Below, one piece after another: positions 14,398 to 26,411 of a DNA stretch of 64,000 bases. Source of the DNA: Rhipidocladum racemiflorum (Eukaryota; Streptophyta; Magnoliopsida; Poales; Poaceae); assembly GCA_036346355.1 (NCBI GenBank), contig JAYEVF010000093.1, positions 1 through 64,000 on the forward strand, read 5' to 3'. How positions within the stretch are numbered: the first letter of the stretch is position 1; every line of letters starts with the position of its first letter. Position numbers and translations under genes: made by a program. The notes below the pieces were generated by a model, which was given only the letters and a program-made list of their open reading frames with translations, did no database searches and was not told the origin of the DNA.

Positions 14398-15325
14398 TGA
14401 TGTAACAATGGGTGTCCCGATCTTTCGATGAGAATGATAACCTTCGATTTGTGTGGAGACGACTTTGACGATCCGACTACAACGTACAACGATGATGCGC
14501 CTTAGCAATCGCTAAACCAACTCCAGAGGGTTATTGACCTTGCCGTGGGCACGATCAACCTGATCACGAACATCAATTCCTGCAAGCAATCGAAGAACAA
14601 GCAAGAACAAGGCAAAAGCAATCTAAAATTGCAAATATAAATGAAGTATTGAAAAGTTGGGGTTCCGATACAAGGAGCTTGTTAGGCGGCCGTTGAGCAC
14701 GTCTAAAAGACTCAAAATAGTAGCAAAAGGCTAAAATATCAAAGAACCAAAACCCAAGTTATTTTGGGGGACTCCCTAGCTATATATAGGAGAAATAGGA
14801 GGCCAAAACTAGGCTAGGGGCGTCCAAACCACATCCATGGCCGAGTAGGACTCCTATTCCTAGTTTGACTCGGATTTGGAAAGATGATCGAACTTGTTTT
14901 GCAGATTCCCGTTAACTCGTAAGGAATTTGGAGGTGGGGCAGGATCCGTTGGAAAGAGGATGTCGAAACCTTTCAAACCAGTACTCATAGACCCCAAACA
15001 CCCTTGTGGATCAAAAGTTATGGTCATTTTAAGTTGGTGTTGTCCCTGAGGCCGAATCCGAGCTGAACTTGTGCACCTAAGAATTGGCTTCATGCTTGAT
15101 GTTTGGGGAGTCCTTCTCCTTGGTTCCTAACGACAATAAAATCATCACAAGGATTAAATAGCATTCCATTCATTAAATTATTTGTATGCAACCCGAGGAA
15201 CGCATTCACCTGGCAATTGAAATGTCGTGCGCGAGCTCGAGTAATTGGCCAAGGGTATTACAACATTGTTGGCTTCAATTGGGTTTGTAGGCATGGCCGC
15301 ATCCATGGTAGTGATGTCCTCATCA
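14398..15325 (-). repeat. 3' LTR of the non-autonomous CRM element
   Basis: The 928-bp LTR runs on the minus strand from TGATGAGGACATC at 15325 to ...TTACATCA at 14398. A TATATATA box lies at 14781-14788. It matches 41590-42516 closely, with scattered substitutions and CG-associated changes (for example CCTAAG here against CCGGAAG in the other LTR). Its middle segment differs from that of the autonomous element's LTR, so two LTR variants coexist in the window. Confidence 0.92.
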
Positions 15326-15390
15326 TCCTCCCCTTCTTGCATTTGAGTCGTCCTCGACTCAAGCTCATCATCTTTTCTCAAGTATGTCTT
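15326..15390 (-). pseudogene. Residual pol C-terminus and polypurine tract of the non-autonomous CRM element
   Basis: On the minus strand this stretch encodes the residues ELESRTTQMQEGEDDED, continuing into the LTR as ITTM. The autonomous element ends its polyprotein with the same residues (50230-50290). The purine run AAGAAGGGGAGGA directly abuts the LTR and is the likely plus-strand primer. Conservation of this scrap of pol in an element that lacks the rest of pol is best explained by its double use as polypurine tract. Confidence 0.8.
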
Positions 15391-16695
15391 TAAATCTTGT
15401 CAAGGTGGGGGTCGATAAAACCATGTAGATGGAGCCATTGTAGTAGATGTAAACGAAGTAGAGGATGCTGTGAAGTGTCGCCAACTTAATGGTCCTGGCC
15501 AAGGTGGGGTCGATGAAGCCATGTAGTTGATATAATTGCAAAGAACACTTGGTTGTGACCATCTTGGTGATGACCATATGTTTGCATTGTTAGTTCTGTC
15601 CATGATGAGCATGGTCTCATCATCCTCCCTTTCTTGATGTGGAGTCATCCTCGACTCCATTATATTGTCCTGGAAAATGTTAGGAGTGACAGGAAACAAA
15701 GCAGCATGCACATTTGCAATCAAATCAATGGATCGAGAATCTCTATCAACCATATACTCCCTTTCTTGAAAACTATCATGTGACTTGTAAGTTGAATCAA
15801 AAGTACTTGATATGACATGATTAGTGATATATCACTTATCAAATTGATGACATTGTTGCATGGCAAGCAGAGGTTCAAAATCTGAACAAATGTAAACTCG
15901 ATCGGCTTTATACTCTCCTTTCTCACTATTTTTGCAAATAACATGGAAAATATTTTGTGATAACCTGGACAAATCGTAATGTAAAAAAACTCTCTCCTCT
16001 AAATAATTCAGATTACACGGAACATCAAATTCAATGTAGCCTAATGTATCTAAAGAAGACATCAATTTCAACTCTCATTTTCGCTGCAATGTGAATGACA
16101 TGTTTATTTTCAAGACAAGTGTCTAGTGTGTTAACAAAAGTAACATGTCCACTCACTAGTTGTGTCAAGGATATAAGTGAAGTATTATCACACAATTCTT
16201 CTTTATCACAAGAAATAGCAAGCAAATCATCTTGTAACAAAGCAAAATCAGCAATCGGTTCCATTAATACTTGCTCAACGATAGCATGATTTGTGGACAG
16301 TTTTAGCTCTTCAAAATTATTTTCTCCATGTGTAGAGTCCATAATTGCTACATTACCTTGTAAGTTCTCATCACCGCTGTAGGCGTTTCTTCAACTATTA
16401 TCTCTTCACTTACACATGGGGTAGTACTGATCAAGCTTTTCTCCATATGCTCTTCTACATCAGTCCCTCGATGGTGCTCACTTTTCTGCAAAATGTTAGC
16501 TACAAAAGAAGGTGCAACAATGGGCACCTCAAATGAAGCTAATGATTCTTTCATGGATTCAGCAAGCATTTTTTCAACTTTACAAGCACATACAACCAAT
16601 TCCGAAAGAACTATATGTTTCATCAACAAGAGCATCTTGAATTTCTCGATTGAATCCACGTATGAACCTAAGCTCTATTGCTTCTTCACATTCAA
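15391..16695 (-). pseudogene. Unrecognised coding region of the non-autonomous CRM element (broken)
   Basis: Three minus-strand open stretches lie in order of transcription: 16659-16348, 16342-16031 and 16071-15832. They sit between the gag remnant and the 3' LTR, where pol would normally be. The conceptual products are acidic and Leu/Glu-rich, with segments such as DDLLAISCDKEELCDNTS and LGYIEFDVPCNLNYLEER. None has RT, RNase H or integrase motifs. From memory, similar products are widespread among hypothetical proteins of grass genomes; this could not be checked. Stops and overlapping frames show that the copy is broken or has consensus errors. Between 15391 and 15830 the sequence continues in poorer condition, with two fragments that look like near copies of each other (CAAGGTGGGG...GATAAA/GATGAAGCCATGTAG). 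No function is assigned. Confidence 0.5.
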
Positions 16696-17292
16696 CTAAA
16701 CCACAACGCAACAAATGATTTTGCAATCGTCAGAGTATTCCTTAACACACTTATTTCCTTGTTTCAAGCATTGGAGTCTAGTATACAAAAATTCAAGATG
16801 ATATTCACTGACATAGTCAATTCTCATAAGTCTTTTCATGGCCTTCCAATTTTCAGGTTTTCTCTCTTTTCTACAAATATGTTTCCACCATGTTAATGCA
16901 TATTCATTTAGCACACTAGCAAAGAATCATAATCTTTTCATTTTCGTGACAAATCATACTTGCCAAATTCTTTGTCTACCGCTATCTCCCAATTAATATA
17001 GGCATCGATCATATTGACCATTAAAAGGTGGAATGGCGAATTTAACCTTACCTAGAGAATCATCATCAACATGTACCGAGCATGTAGTATGCCATTTTTG
17101 TTGCTTAGAAGATGAGGTGGAGGATTGAAAGTTCGCAAGTTTATCAAGTCTAGACAAAATAGTAGCAAAATTAGTGTTAGCAACTCCCTGAGCGGCCTCG
17201 ATAGACCGGAGGCGGTCTTCTTGCAGCGACATTCTAGCAACAATTCCTTTATGCTGCGGAGAGTGATGCAACAAATCCTCATCACCCGACAT
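16696..17292 (-). pseudogene. gag: gag of the non-autonomous CRM element (frameshifted)
   Basis: The start codon is at 17292 (minus strand), giving MSGDEDLLHHSPQHKG. This aligns with MSGDESSLHHFPRTKG at 45505 in the autonomous CRM element. The frame includes RSIEAAQGVANTNFATILSRL, which matches RSIEAAQEIANTTLATILARL there, and ends at 16993. The capsid-like part resumes in another frame at 16914-16696 (WWKHICRKERKPENWKAMKRL, then LQCLKQGNKCVKEY). It corresponds to the WWREH...LQRLHQGKNSVEEY region of the autonomous gag. Gag forms the particle that packages element RNA. Keeping gag while losing pol is the usual arrangement of a parasite mobilised in trans. At least one frameshift separates the halves. 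Confidence 0.75.
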
Positions 17293-17433
17293 GGTTAGTA
17301 GAAGACAAGAAAACAATATAACAAGTATAATGTTCCTATCAATCGCAAGGAGGTGGTGGCAATTCTCTCAACATTCAAGCCTATAACCAAAGATCTTACA
17401 AGTTCTTACATGCAACAGTGTTGATCATTGCCG
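17293..17433 (-). other. Leader segment upstream of gag, cut by the Tat insertion
   Basis: This short minus-strand stretch matches the sequence just before gag in the autonomous element around 45390-45504 (TGATAGGAACATTATACTTG is shared). Homology then stops at the Tat 5' end near 17434. It resumes on the far side at 40509, which places the insertion inside the leader. GCCG at 17430-17433 and GCCG(T) at 40509-40513 may be the Tat target duplication. Confidence 0.65.
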
Positions 17434-18763
17434 CGATTCTACACCAGTGGTACCCGCCTCAAGAAGCACGCGGTCGCCGGGCGGCGCTGGCGCCGTCTGA
17501 GCCTCGCCACGGCGAGCAAAAGGGCGCCTAGTAAAGTGGTCGCCAAAGGATGTGTGGCGTCAGCCACGCCATCGGGCGCCTAGTAAAGTGGCCGCCAGTG
17601 GCAGCGTGTGGCTGAAGACGACGCTGGTGCCCAAAGAAAGTGGTCACCTAGTGGACAGGTGGCGGTCAGGCCACGCCACTGGGCGCCTAGTAAAGTGGTC
17701 GCCCGCTGGGCAAAGTGGCGGGCAAAGCACGCCATCGGGCGCTTAGTAAAGTGGTCGCCCAGCGGGCGTGGCGGTCAAAAGCACGCCATTGGCGCCAGCA
17801 AAGTGGTCGCCAAAGGGCGATGTGGCGGTCAGCCACGCCATCGGGCGCTTAGTAAAGTGGTCACCACGGATGTGTGGCGCATTGTGCCACGCCATCGGGC
17901 GCCAAGAAGGTGGTCGCCAGCGATGTGGCGTTCGTGCCACGCCATCAAGCGCTTAGTAAAGTGGTCGCTTAGCGGATAGGTGGCGCACGTGCCACGCCGG
18001 GCGCCCGTAGTGATGGCTCAAAGGGATGTGGCGGTCACTGGGCGCCTAGTAACATCGTCGCCTAGTGGCGATGTGTGGCGGCCACGCCGCTGGGTGCTCA
18101 TGAGGTGGTCGGCCGTAGAGACAAAGTGGCGCTGCGGCCAAGGCTACGCCATCGGGCGCACTCACCCCGAGGCGACAAGCTGTTGGGGTCAAGGGCATTT
18201 AATGCGAATCGTGGCGATTAAATGCAAAGTGTGGAGATCGCAGATGGCGACGCCGCTTTCCCAGCGTGCATTAATTACGGGTGACGTAATGGCAGCACCT
18301 CACCCCGATGGAGCGAGCGACGCAGGGCGGGGCTGAGGCGGGGTGTGACGGCCGCGGCAGCATTTAATGGGGTGTAAGGATGAAGGACGCGCATTTAATG
18401 CACCCGTGGCAGTGTAATGAGCATGGCTCGCAGTGTAAGCCTCTCTTATGCGCCCCGCCAGCCCAAGTATAAAAGGGGGTGGGGTGCATGGGAGAGGGGC
18501 TTCGAACCATTGCTCATAGGTTCCATTTTTTCTCAAGTTAGGATTCCAGTTCATACTCGACAAGATAAGCAATAGCAAGAGAAGCAGGACTAGGGTTGTT
18601 ACTCTTCAGAAGGCCCGAACCTGCAAACTGAAAGGCCCCTATCCTTCTCGAGCTTCACCGGCACTACGATCTCCGCTTCTTCCACCTGCGATTGCCCCGG
18701 AAGCCCCCCGTCTCAACCTCATAAGCACCCGATTCGAGGTGCCTGTTGGCTAGAACGCCGACA
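17434..18763 (+). repeat. 5' LTR of the Tat element
   Basis: The LTR is about 1330 bp and ends AGAACGCCGACA. It shares the body of the 3' LTR, including a minisatellite of ~55-bp units (about 17525-18150) and the TATA box TATAAAAG at 18468-18475. Its minisatellite units are much more irregular than those of the 3' LTR, with many changes at CG-rich words. The box predicts transcription starting about 30 bp downstream. Confidence 0.88.
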
Positions 18764-18765
18764 GC

Positions 18766-18782
18766 TGGCGCCGCTGTAGGGG
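18766..18782 (+). other. Primer-binding site of the Tat element
   Basis: TGGCGCCGCTGTAGGGG begins two bases after the 5' LTR. It is a typical Tat-type primer site starting TGGCGCC. Which tRNA it pairs with cannot be settled without comparing tRNA 3' ends. Confidence 0.8.
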
Positions 18783-19363
18783 CTATTGGTGGTTAGATTG
18801 CCCTCTTCCTTCGGTTTCCTGGCCTGCTTAGAAGAAGTAGGGGCGATTGTCTCCGCGATGGCGGAGTCGCACTCCAAGCGCAGCAATCTACCCGAGGAAA
18901 GCAAAGGCTCGTAGCCGATCCCGATGCCCGGAATGAGCCGTCCGCCGGATCCCCCCGTCAGAGGAGGGACACGCTGCGGGCTCCGCGCCGAGGGGCCAGC
19001 CCGTCCAATGGCGTAGTGGTGATGGGGACGACACTCCCGCGGAGCCTTCATGCGCTCGCCTGGCTTCCTCGATCATCCTCCACAGTCGCTAGGGGCGATA
19101 CTCAGCCACTCCGTGGTCTGCGGATATCGCCCGCTTAGTCGACGCCGCCAACAACAGGTTGAGGCGGCGGCGGCCGGGGCTTCCGGCGCTGGCGGCGTAG
19201 AAAGCGTACGGGCCGGGCGCCAAGCAGGTTCCAGCCGCTGCACAACAACTCCTCCTGGCCAAGGGCCGGATAAGAAGAAGGAGCCCCTGCAGCCCCCTCC
19301 GGCAAGATAGGGGGACATGCACGTGACTCCGCTTCTTCCCGCTGGGTCCTCTTAGCCGAGGGG
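18783..19363 (+). other. Leader of the Tat element (no gene recognised)
   Basis: This GC-rich stretch lies between the primer site and the Tekay insertion. Open frames exist on both strands but none shows a recognisable domain. The N-terminal part of Tat gag may begin here and continue after 28423, but I cannot define a start. Confidence 0.6.
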
Positions 19364-19368
19364 AAATC
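19364..19368. other. Target-site duplication AAATC, left copy, of Tekay-1
   Basis: AAATC directly precedes the LTR end at 19369. AAATC follows the other LTR at 28418-28422. Together they fix the insertion point inside the 5' part of Tat. Confidence 0.85.
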
Positions 19369-21349
19369 AGAACACCCTTAAAACTAAACTATAGAACAAG
19401 AAAATTTCGATAAAGATCTCCCTAAAAATAGGACATTACTAGCATTTCATGATAAGCAATTCAAACAGAATATAAGCAATTCAACAATACTAGCGACAAC
19501 AAGTCTAAACCAACCATAAGCAAGAATAAGTTTAGTCATAACAACAAAGAGTCTAAGTGTAAATAAAATTCAGCAAGCTAATGTATTAAATAAACACTAG
19601 TTCATGGGAGTTGTGAAGACATTCAAGGTTTATTGTGTTGCTAGCCCACCCTCATGCTTATGTCTCTTGCACGCTACTCCGAAAACAACAAAACACAAGC
19701 AAAGTGAGATTGGGTAATCTCAGCAAGCGGAACAATTAACACATAATCACATCCATCAAGAATTTAACACACCACATGCTTTACATTCAACACCACAACA
19801 TCGACTACCACAACCTCAAGAAATGCTCATGCTTGTGCATATGCTTATGCCATGATCCTCTTCATCGTGTTCTTTCTCAGGAACACACGGTGTTGTATCG
19901 GCATTTGTCACAAGACGCCAAGGGCCGACAAACTTCAAATTCATGATTATGCGCTTAATGCTTCATGCATGAATTCATTCATAATTTTCCACATTGAGTC
20001 CACATATTTGCATGCCATCATATAACATGGATAGAAAAACAAATAACATTGAGATGAACTATTTAGACAGCTTCAACCAATAGGCAACATCATTCTTCTC
20101 TTTACTCATGGTTCAAAGCCAAAGCACATCATCACATTGCTAATCTAATTATTGCAATCTTCCTAGCAAATGATCAAACCATGTATGATTAATGTCAACG
20201 GAAATATAACGAAGGCAATGCAAACAACGATGTATAGTTCAACCATAACACTACTTCCACTTGCCTTTACCGACGAGACGACGGATCTAGTTAAGGCGCC
20301 CAGAAGGGGCACCACCTGTACAAGCATATTTTCAGTATGCAATAACACCACAATTGATCACACAACTCAAACACGCAATTCCTACAACCCGCTCCCCTTT
20401 TCCAACACCGAACTCCCGATCCGTCCCGGATCGAACAAAGAGCAACACTCCATTCTCTCTTTTTCATATCTTTTTCTACAGAACATAAAAATATGAAAAA
20501 TTATAGGAGATAGATATTGACGAGATCTACAACTTTCCAGAATGAAATATGCCTAAACAAATATTCAACACAAAGGATGAAATCTGTTCCCAGATTCTGT
20601 TTGTCGGTTTTCAACAGCGATAACTCTCAGAAAACTTCCCCAAAAATTCTGGCAAAATTACAGAAGCTAGGTCTCGACGTTATCTACAACTTTCTAGTTA
20701 TAGGTTTTGGCAGGAAAAATCATCTATGCCACGTAAAACGCGAAACAATCCGCGCTGCACAATCCCCCCTTCCAGAAACAAAGACCACATGAACATCTAC
20801 CCTTCTCCCCAACAAGATCCATCCAAAACCCTCACCACCAGATCTAATACACTCCTAATCCCTAGGTAAAACAGAGGTAAAAGTTTGGGAATTTTACCTA
20901 GTGTTCTCCCATGCGAACCCACTAAGAACACGCGATGAACCCGAATCGGGCGATCTGCTCGTCCTCCACGCCTCCACGGAGTCGCCTCCTCGCCTTCTCC
21001 TTCGTGATTCAATGCGGATCTTGAGCCACCACGAGGGGAAGGAAGGGGAGGGAGAGGTGGCTGCTAGGGGAGGGAGAGGGAGAGGGAGGAGGCGCCTAGG
21101 GTTAGGGGAAAAGGGGTGGCGCCCCTTGGCTAGTGGGCCGCCCACTTAGGGGAAGGGGAGGGAGAGGTGGGGAGGAAATCCCGGCCTCGGCCCAGGTTGT
21201 CCTCAGCCCACCGATTCTAGCCCGACGCCCAAAAAAAAATATTAAAACGCCGCATGAACTTTACTTAATCAATTCCCGACCAAACTTCTCTCTTTTCAAA
21301 CAACCACGACGGAAAAGAACTAGGATCGCCTCGCACCTAGGGCATCACA
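19369..21349 (-). repeat. 3' LTR of Tekay-1
   Basis: The 1981-bp LTR ends on the plus strand with CTAGGGCATCACA. It is alignable throughout with 26412-28417 and more distantly with the solo LTR at 34787-36840. The G-rich segment around 21040-21190 could fold into non-B DNA. No gene is present. Confidence 0.88.
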
Positions 21350-21361
21350 TTCTCCCTCCTT
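21350..21361 (-). other. Polypurine tract of Tekay-1
   Basis: The minus strand reads AAGGAGGGAGAA immediately next to the 3' LTR. This is the expected primer for plus-strand DNA synthesis. Confidence 0.75.
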
Positions 21362-22600
21362 AAAAGGATTCGCCCTCGATCTACTCCTTTAGCTACGGCG
21401 CTAAAAAAAGGCAAAAAGTAAACAACATTTTACCTTCAAGATCCTCAAAAAGCGCAGGATACTTCTTCCGTAGACCGGTCCTCCGCCTCCCAAGTTGCCT
21501 CCCGCCGACTGATTTGTCCACGTAACTTTCACATACCTCGATGGTTCTCCTCCTCATGACCCGCCTCCGAGGAGTCTAGTATAATGGCGGACGACACTCC
21601 AACGCCAGTCTTGCTCAATCAGAATCGACTCCAGTCAATCTTGTGCTCGGGTCATGAAGATACTTCCAACATAGAGACATGGAAGACATCATGTACTCCT
21701 CAAAGAGTCCTAAGCAACTCCAGACGGTAGGCCAAACCGCCCACCCGTGCCACCACCGGAACGGACCAATGTACCTCGGGCTAAGCTTGCTGGTGGTACC
21801 AAAACTGATGACACCCTTTGTTGGAGATACCTTGAGAAGGACTTGATCACCCACCGGTAAAATTCCAAATCCCGCCTCCGTTATCGGCATAACTCTTTCT
21901 CGACGGCTCATGCCAGAGATTCTGCCGATCTCCTCGCACTTTCTCAAAGGTCCCCTCGAACCTAATCCGACTCCTCGCAAAGAATTTCCACCAATCGCAT
22001 CCCAAAGCAAAGTGGGGAGACACACTTTCGCCCATAAAGCGCCTCGAATGGGGCCATTCGAATGCTAGCCTGGTAATCAAGTATTATACGCAAACTCTAC
22101 CAAGGCCAAGTGATCCTCCCAACTTCATTTCCAAGAAAGAACACACGCCGAAGCATGTCCTCTAGAGTCTGGATGGTCCGCTCAGATCGCCATCTGTCTG
22201 GGATGAAAAGATGTGGCCGAGAGAGAGTTTTGTTCCCTGCAGCACTATGCAAACTCTGCCAAAACAGGGACACAAATCTAGTGTCACGATCGGAGACAAT
22301 CGATTTAGGCACGCCATGGAGCCTAAGCACTTCCTTCATGTATAAGGGAACTAGATCTCGTGCCGAATTGGTCGCCTTCATTGGAATGAAATGTGCGGAC
22401 TTAGTGAGTCTATCCACCACCACCCAAATGGCATCTCTACTCACAAGTAGCGAGGTAACCCAATCACAAAGTCCATAGTGATGTGCTCCCACTTCCATTC
22501 CGAATTTCCAATGGTAATGCAGACCAAGCGTGCCTCTTATGCTCGCCTTTTACCTGCTGGCACACTCCACAAGAAGCCACATACTTGGCGATATCCACCT
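21362..22600 (-). pseudogene. pol: Integrase core, C-terminus and chromodomain remnant of Tekay-1
   Basis: The integrase core is read at 22498-22097, with WVVVDRLTKSAHFIPMKATN and LHGVPKSIVSDRDTRFVSLF holding the second catalytic Asp. A frameshift disrupts the segment that should carry the catalytic Glu. The C-terminal part continues at about 22080-21615 and ends near the KYLHDPSTR motif. The stretch 21600-21400 contains REATWEAED, the signature of a Tekay chromodomain, which in intact elements directs integration to modified chromatin. Several frames must be used, so this copy is inactive or the consensus is poor. Confidence 0.75.
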
Positions 22601-23700
22601 TCATCCTCTTCCACCGTAAACTCGCTTCAGATCCCGATACATCTTGGTCTCGCCAGGGTGAACGGAATACGGAGTCCTATGGGCTTCCCTTAGAATGTCC
22701 ATCTTCACATCCGATTTCCGAGGCACACAAAGACGGCCTCTAAACCGGATCGAACCATGCTCATCTATGCTGAAATCCCGATGTTTCCCCTCAAATCCTC
22801 CGCCGAACCTCCTGAAGCTAAACGATCCTGCAATGAGCCTCATACAACCGCCGGTATGCAAGATCAATGATCATCCGAGTCTCCTCTTGCGCAACCTCAA
22901 AGAAAACAAGAAGTGACCTGTCCTCTTTCGAACTCCGCAACCAAGGGCATAGCGGTCTTGGGGACACCCGTTTACTCAAGGCATCCGCCACGACATTAGC
23001 CTTGCCGGGATGATACTGGATCGACACATCAAAGTCCTTTATCAATTCCAACTATCTACGCTGCCGCAGGTTCAGCTCTCGCTGGGTGAATATATATTTG
23101 AGGCTCTTATGATCAGTGAAAATATCACAAGATTCCCATAAAGATAGTGCCTCCACAATTTCAAGGCAAAACCACAATGGCTAACTCGAGATCATGGGTG
23201 GATAATTTGCTCATGAGTCTTCACTGCCTTGAAGCATAAGCAATGACACACCTTCTTGCATGAGCACACAACCCAAACCAATCCTCGGGGCATCTCAGAT
23301 ACATCAGATATCGCTTGCCACTCACAGTAAAGATAGAATAGGTGCATTGACCAGTTTGTTCTTTAGCGTCTGGAAACTAGTCTCACACTCATCCGTCTGC
23401 ATGAAAGGAACCCCTTCTCGAGTGAGCCTTGTCATCGGCTTAGCTATGATAGAGAAATTATGCACGGCGCCTGTGAATAACCTCGCCAACCCAAGAAAAC
23501 TCCCGATTTCCGCCACACTAGACGGTCTTCGCCATCCAACCACAAAGAAGAACATTCTTTGGGTCAATCATGATACCACTTTGGTTGATGACATGCCCAA
23601 GGAAACTCACCTCCGATAACCGTAAGGCGCACTTCTTGAGTTTGGCATAGAATTGATTTCTACGAAGAGCCTCCAAAACTAGACTCGAGATGCACGGCGT
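22601..23700 (-). pseudogene. pol: RNase H and integrase N-terminus of Tekay-1
   Basis: On the minus strand 23567-23322 encodes the RT thumb/connection (SVAEIGSFLGLARLFTGAV, then AKPMTRLTREGVPF). 23051-22818 encodes the end of RNase H (DFDVSIQYHPGKANVVADAL). 22867-22601 encodes the linker and N-terminal integrase (EAHRTPYSVHPGETKMYRDL). These belong to one polyprotein split by frameshifts. RNase H removes the RNA template after copying. Confidence 0.75.
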
Positions 23701-24600
23701 GCTCCTCCTGACTTCGAGTAGACAAGAATGTCATCAATGAAGACGACAATGAAGACATCAAGATATTCATGGAGCATCCTGCTCATGGCTTCCATAAAGA
23801 CGGCAGGAGCATTCGTTAGTCCAAAAGACATGACTACAAACTCAAAATGCCCATACCTCGTGTTGAAAGCCGCCTTTTCAATATCCTCCTCCTTAATCCG
23901 CAGAATCGATGATACCCAGATTGCAAATCGATCTTGGAGAATACTTTGGCACCCTCAATTGATCAAAAGGTCATCAATGCGAGGCAATGGATACTTGTTC
24001 TTAATGGTAACTTGATTAAGCGCCCAGAGTCCACACATAGCCGCTTGGTGCCATCTTTCTTCCCCACAAACAAGACCAGAGTCGCCTCAAGGAGATGAGC
24101 TCACTCTAATAAACCCCTTAGCTAGGAGTTCGCCCAATTGCCTCTTCAACTCAACTTGCTCTATCTGAGCCATCCTCAAGACGGGTTTTATAAATCGGCC
24201 TCGTATCAGAACAAGATCAATGCGAAGATAGTCTCCCGCTCCGAGGCAATCCCTAAGCTCACCGGGAAACACATATGGATATCTCGGCAAACTACAAAGA
24301 ATGCCCTCCAAACTCTTCTCCTCCTCTCGACCCTCAACCATGGACTGCAGGACCCCTGATTTCAACATCCGGGAGTTTGGGAACAGCTTACACAAAAGGA
24401 GAGGGAGTACCGCATAGCACTCCTCGAAAGTTATTTCTTGCCCAGATGGATCATGCAGGATGGCCCGCTAAGCGCACTAATCACCGCTGGTGCGGGATAG
24501 CCACCCATGCCAAGGATAACATCAAATGGCTCCAAGGAAATCACCACCAGATTCGCCATGAACTCCTCATCACTAATAGAAAGTGACAGCCCCGACAGAC
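23701..24600 (-). pseudogene. pol: Reverse transcriptase of Tekay-1
   Basis: The catalytic motif FIDD is encoded at 23741-23730 (minus strand) in the context VVFIDDIL. Upstream, 24395-24087 gives the RT N-terminal part, including PGELRDCLGAG and LAKGFIRVSSSP. Between these the frame is interrupted. The domain copies element RNA into DNA inside the particle. Confidence 0.75.
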
Positions 24601-25980
24601 TCTCGAACTAGAAATCAATCCTTGCGGTGCACTAACCACCACGGCATCACCCAAACTCGCACGCATGCACTCAGCCCGAACAACAAAATCCACAGAGACA
24701 AACGAGTAGCTAGCGCCGAGTCGAACAACACACCGGCAACCACAAAATTAATGTAAATAGTACTCGCCACCACATTGCCACGATCCGCATCCCGAAGAGG
24801 GCAAAGCGTGACTCCGGTAGACTGAGATGGTGCAGCCTCGATCCGATATGTCGCCACAGGACCCACGCTAAGTCCCTGAGGAAGGTGGCGTGGAAGCCGG
24901 GCATCCAAAGAAGTCCCCGAGAGTGGTGCCGTAGAACGAGGTAGCCTGAGTAGGCGCCGGGAGGTGCCGCAGAGTAGGAGCCGATGGCAACATATGCATC
25001 ACGCCCCCTGCCGCTGTCCACCTGGAGAGGATGTCACCGGCTCCCAACGCAGCTTGCCGCTGGGGGTTCTTACAGACACCACATCCTTGTGATCCTCCCA
25101 CCACGTATGGTGCACCTTCCTTCCACGAGCACTCGCCGCGCGATGGGAATCGCCACAACGGAAACATACCATCCCCATGCCAGGAGTGACTATGGCATCG
25201 CAGATCGCGCACTCTCCTCGAGGTGTGTCATCGAGTAGGACGGCCACCATAGGGTCGGGTGACGAAATTCTTCCCTTCTTATTCCAAGTACCAGAGGATT
25301 GGCCCTTCTTCTCTGGAGGGCCCTTAACCTACTTCTCCCGTGGCAGGTTTGCGATGCTCTTCTGGTAGTTCAGCCGCAGCTCTACACCCAGAGCTTGCTC
25401 CACCATTGTCCCGAAATCGACAATGGGGAAAGCGCCAAAGATATGGCGAATGGCAGGACGGAGTCCCTGCCGGAACCGCCTTGCCTTCTCCACCTCGTCA
25501 CGTGCCACATGGGGCACAAAACGTATGATCTGGTTGAAGCCAACCTCGTACTCCGCCACAGTCTTCTTGTCTTGGGCATACTGTCCCAAGTCAATTTGCA
25601 TCTTGTCGAGGAAGGTGGCGGGGTAGAACCTCCTCTCAAATTGCCGGACAAACTCCTCCCAAGAGGAGTCACCCGGGCGCCGCTCGAGGTCGGGCCAAGC
25701 ACTCCTCCACCAGATCCGGCTTCCTTCAAGAGTCATGCGCCACGGCTGACACGCCTCGCGCCGCCACCTCAAAAGCGCCCACCAGATCTCCACATAGGAC
25801 AACCAATCCGCTGCCTGATCGGATTGCCCACCCCATCAAAGCTATCCAAATTACAGCCCAACCCACTCCTCGCCTTGATGCTATCGCCGCCGCGCCAGCT
25901 TCCGGCACAGCGCTTCAGCCACCAAGGCTGGGGCGGCTCAGGCGCCTCCTCAAGACTCCAGAACTCCTCCTCGTGACGCC
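24601..25980 (-). pseudogene. gag: gag and protease of Tekay-1
   Basis: 25802-25329 (minus strand) is an open stretch of 157 residues with a clear retrotransposon gag domain: SWEEFVRQFERRFYPATFLD, then QDKKTVAEYEVGFNQIIRFV. A damaged zinc knuckle (VCFRCGDSHRAA) lies near 25175. The protease region around 24908-24615 retains VLFDSA-like residues where a DTGA active site is expected. Stops and frameshifts separate these parts. The gag start lies near or before 25980 but is not certain. Confidence 0.72.
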
Positions 25981-26396
25981 CTCATGGCGGCCACTATCTC
26001 TCGCCAAACCCCGCTCTCACTGGTAGGTTCACTGCCTCCGACGGCTCGAGCGAGGCCCCGAACGTTTCCATCAGACGCTGCCTTGGTGGCATATCGCACC
26101 CAACAAGCCGCAAGCAAACAATCACAACAACAACAAAAGCATAACAAAATCACCCACAATCAAACAATAAATATAGTCGAACATACGCATGCCATGCAAT
26201 GCAGCCCATCCCATCCTAATAGTGCAAGTGTGTCAATTTTAAAGTTGATTAACAATCCTATTCAAGATTAAAAGTTTATTATCCTATGGCAATTTTAAGA
26301 GTTATACCTAAGCAATGTTACTAATTTCACACAAAGAAAGTTTTAGTTCATGTTAGAATATCTCTCCTAAATTCATACACCAAGGACCTAAAGCCC

Positions 26397-26408
26397 GCTC
26401 CGATACCA
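26397..26408 (-). other. Primer-binding site of Tekay-1
   Basis: The minus strand reads TGGTATCGGAGC just inside the 5' LTR. It is the initiator-methionine tRNA site with G for A at one position. The stretch 25981-26396 between gag and this site is AT-rich leader without a gene. Confidence 0.78.
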
Positions 26409-26411
26409 ATC

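Noticed and set aside
17430..17433. Perfect target duplication for Tat
   Set aside because: Only four bases match (GCCG) and the first bases of the 5' LTR are altered, so it is kept as tentative.
17525..18150. Independent tandem-repeat locus or coding repeat protein
   Set aside because: The same array occurs in the matching LTR at 39300-39895, so it is part of the Tat LTR. Open frames over it are repeat artefacts.
20894..21190. Pro/Arg-rich frames on both strands in the Tekay-1 LTR
   Set aside because: GC-skewed LTR sequence gives overlapping open frames on both strands. The paired LTR does not keep them intact.
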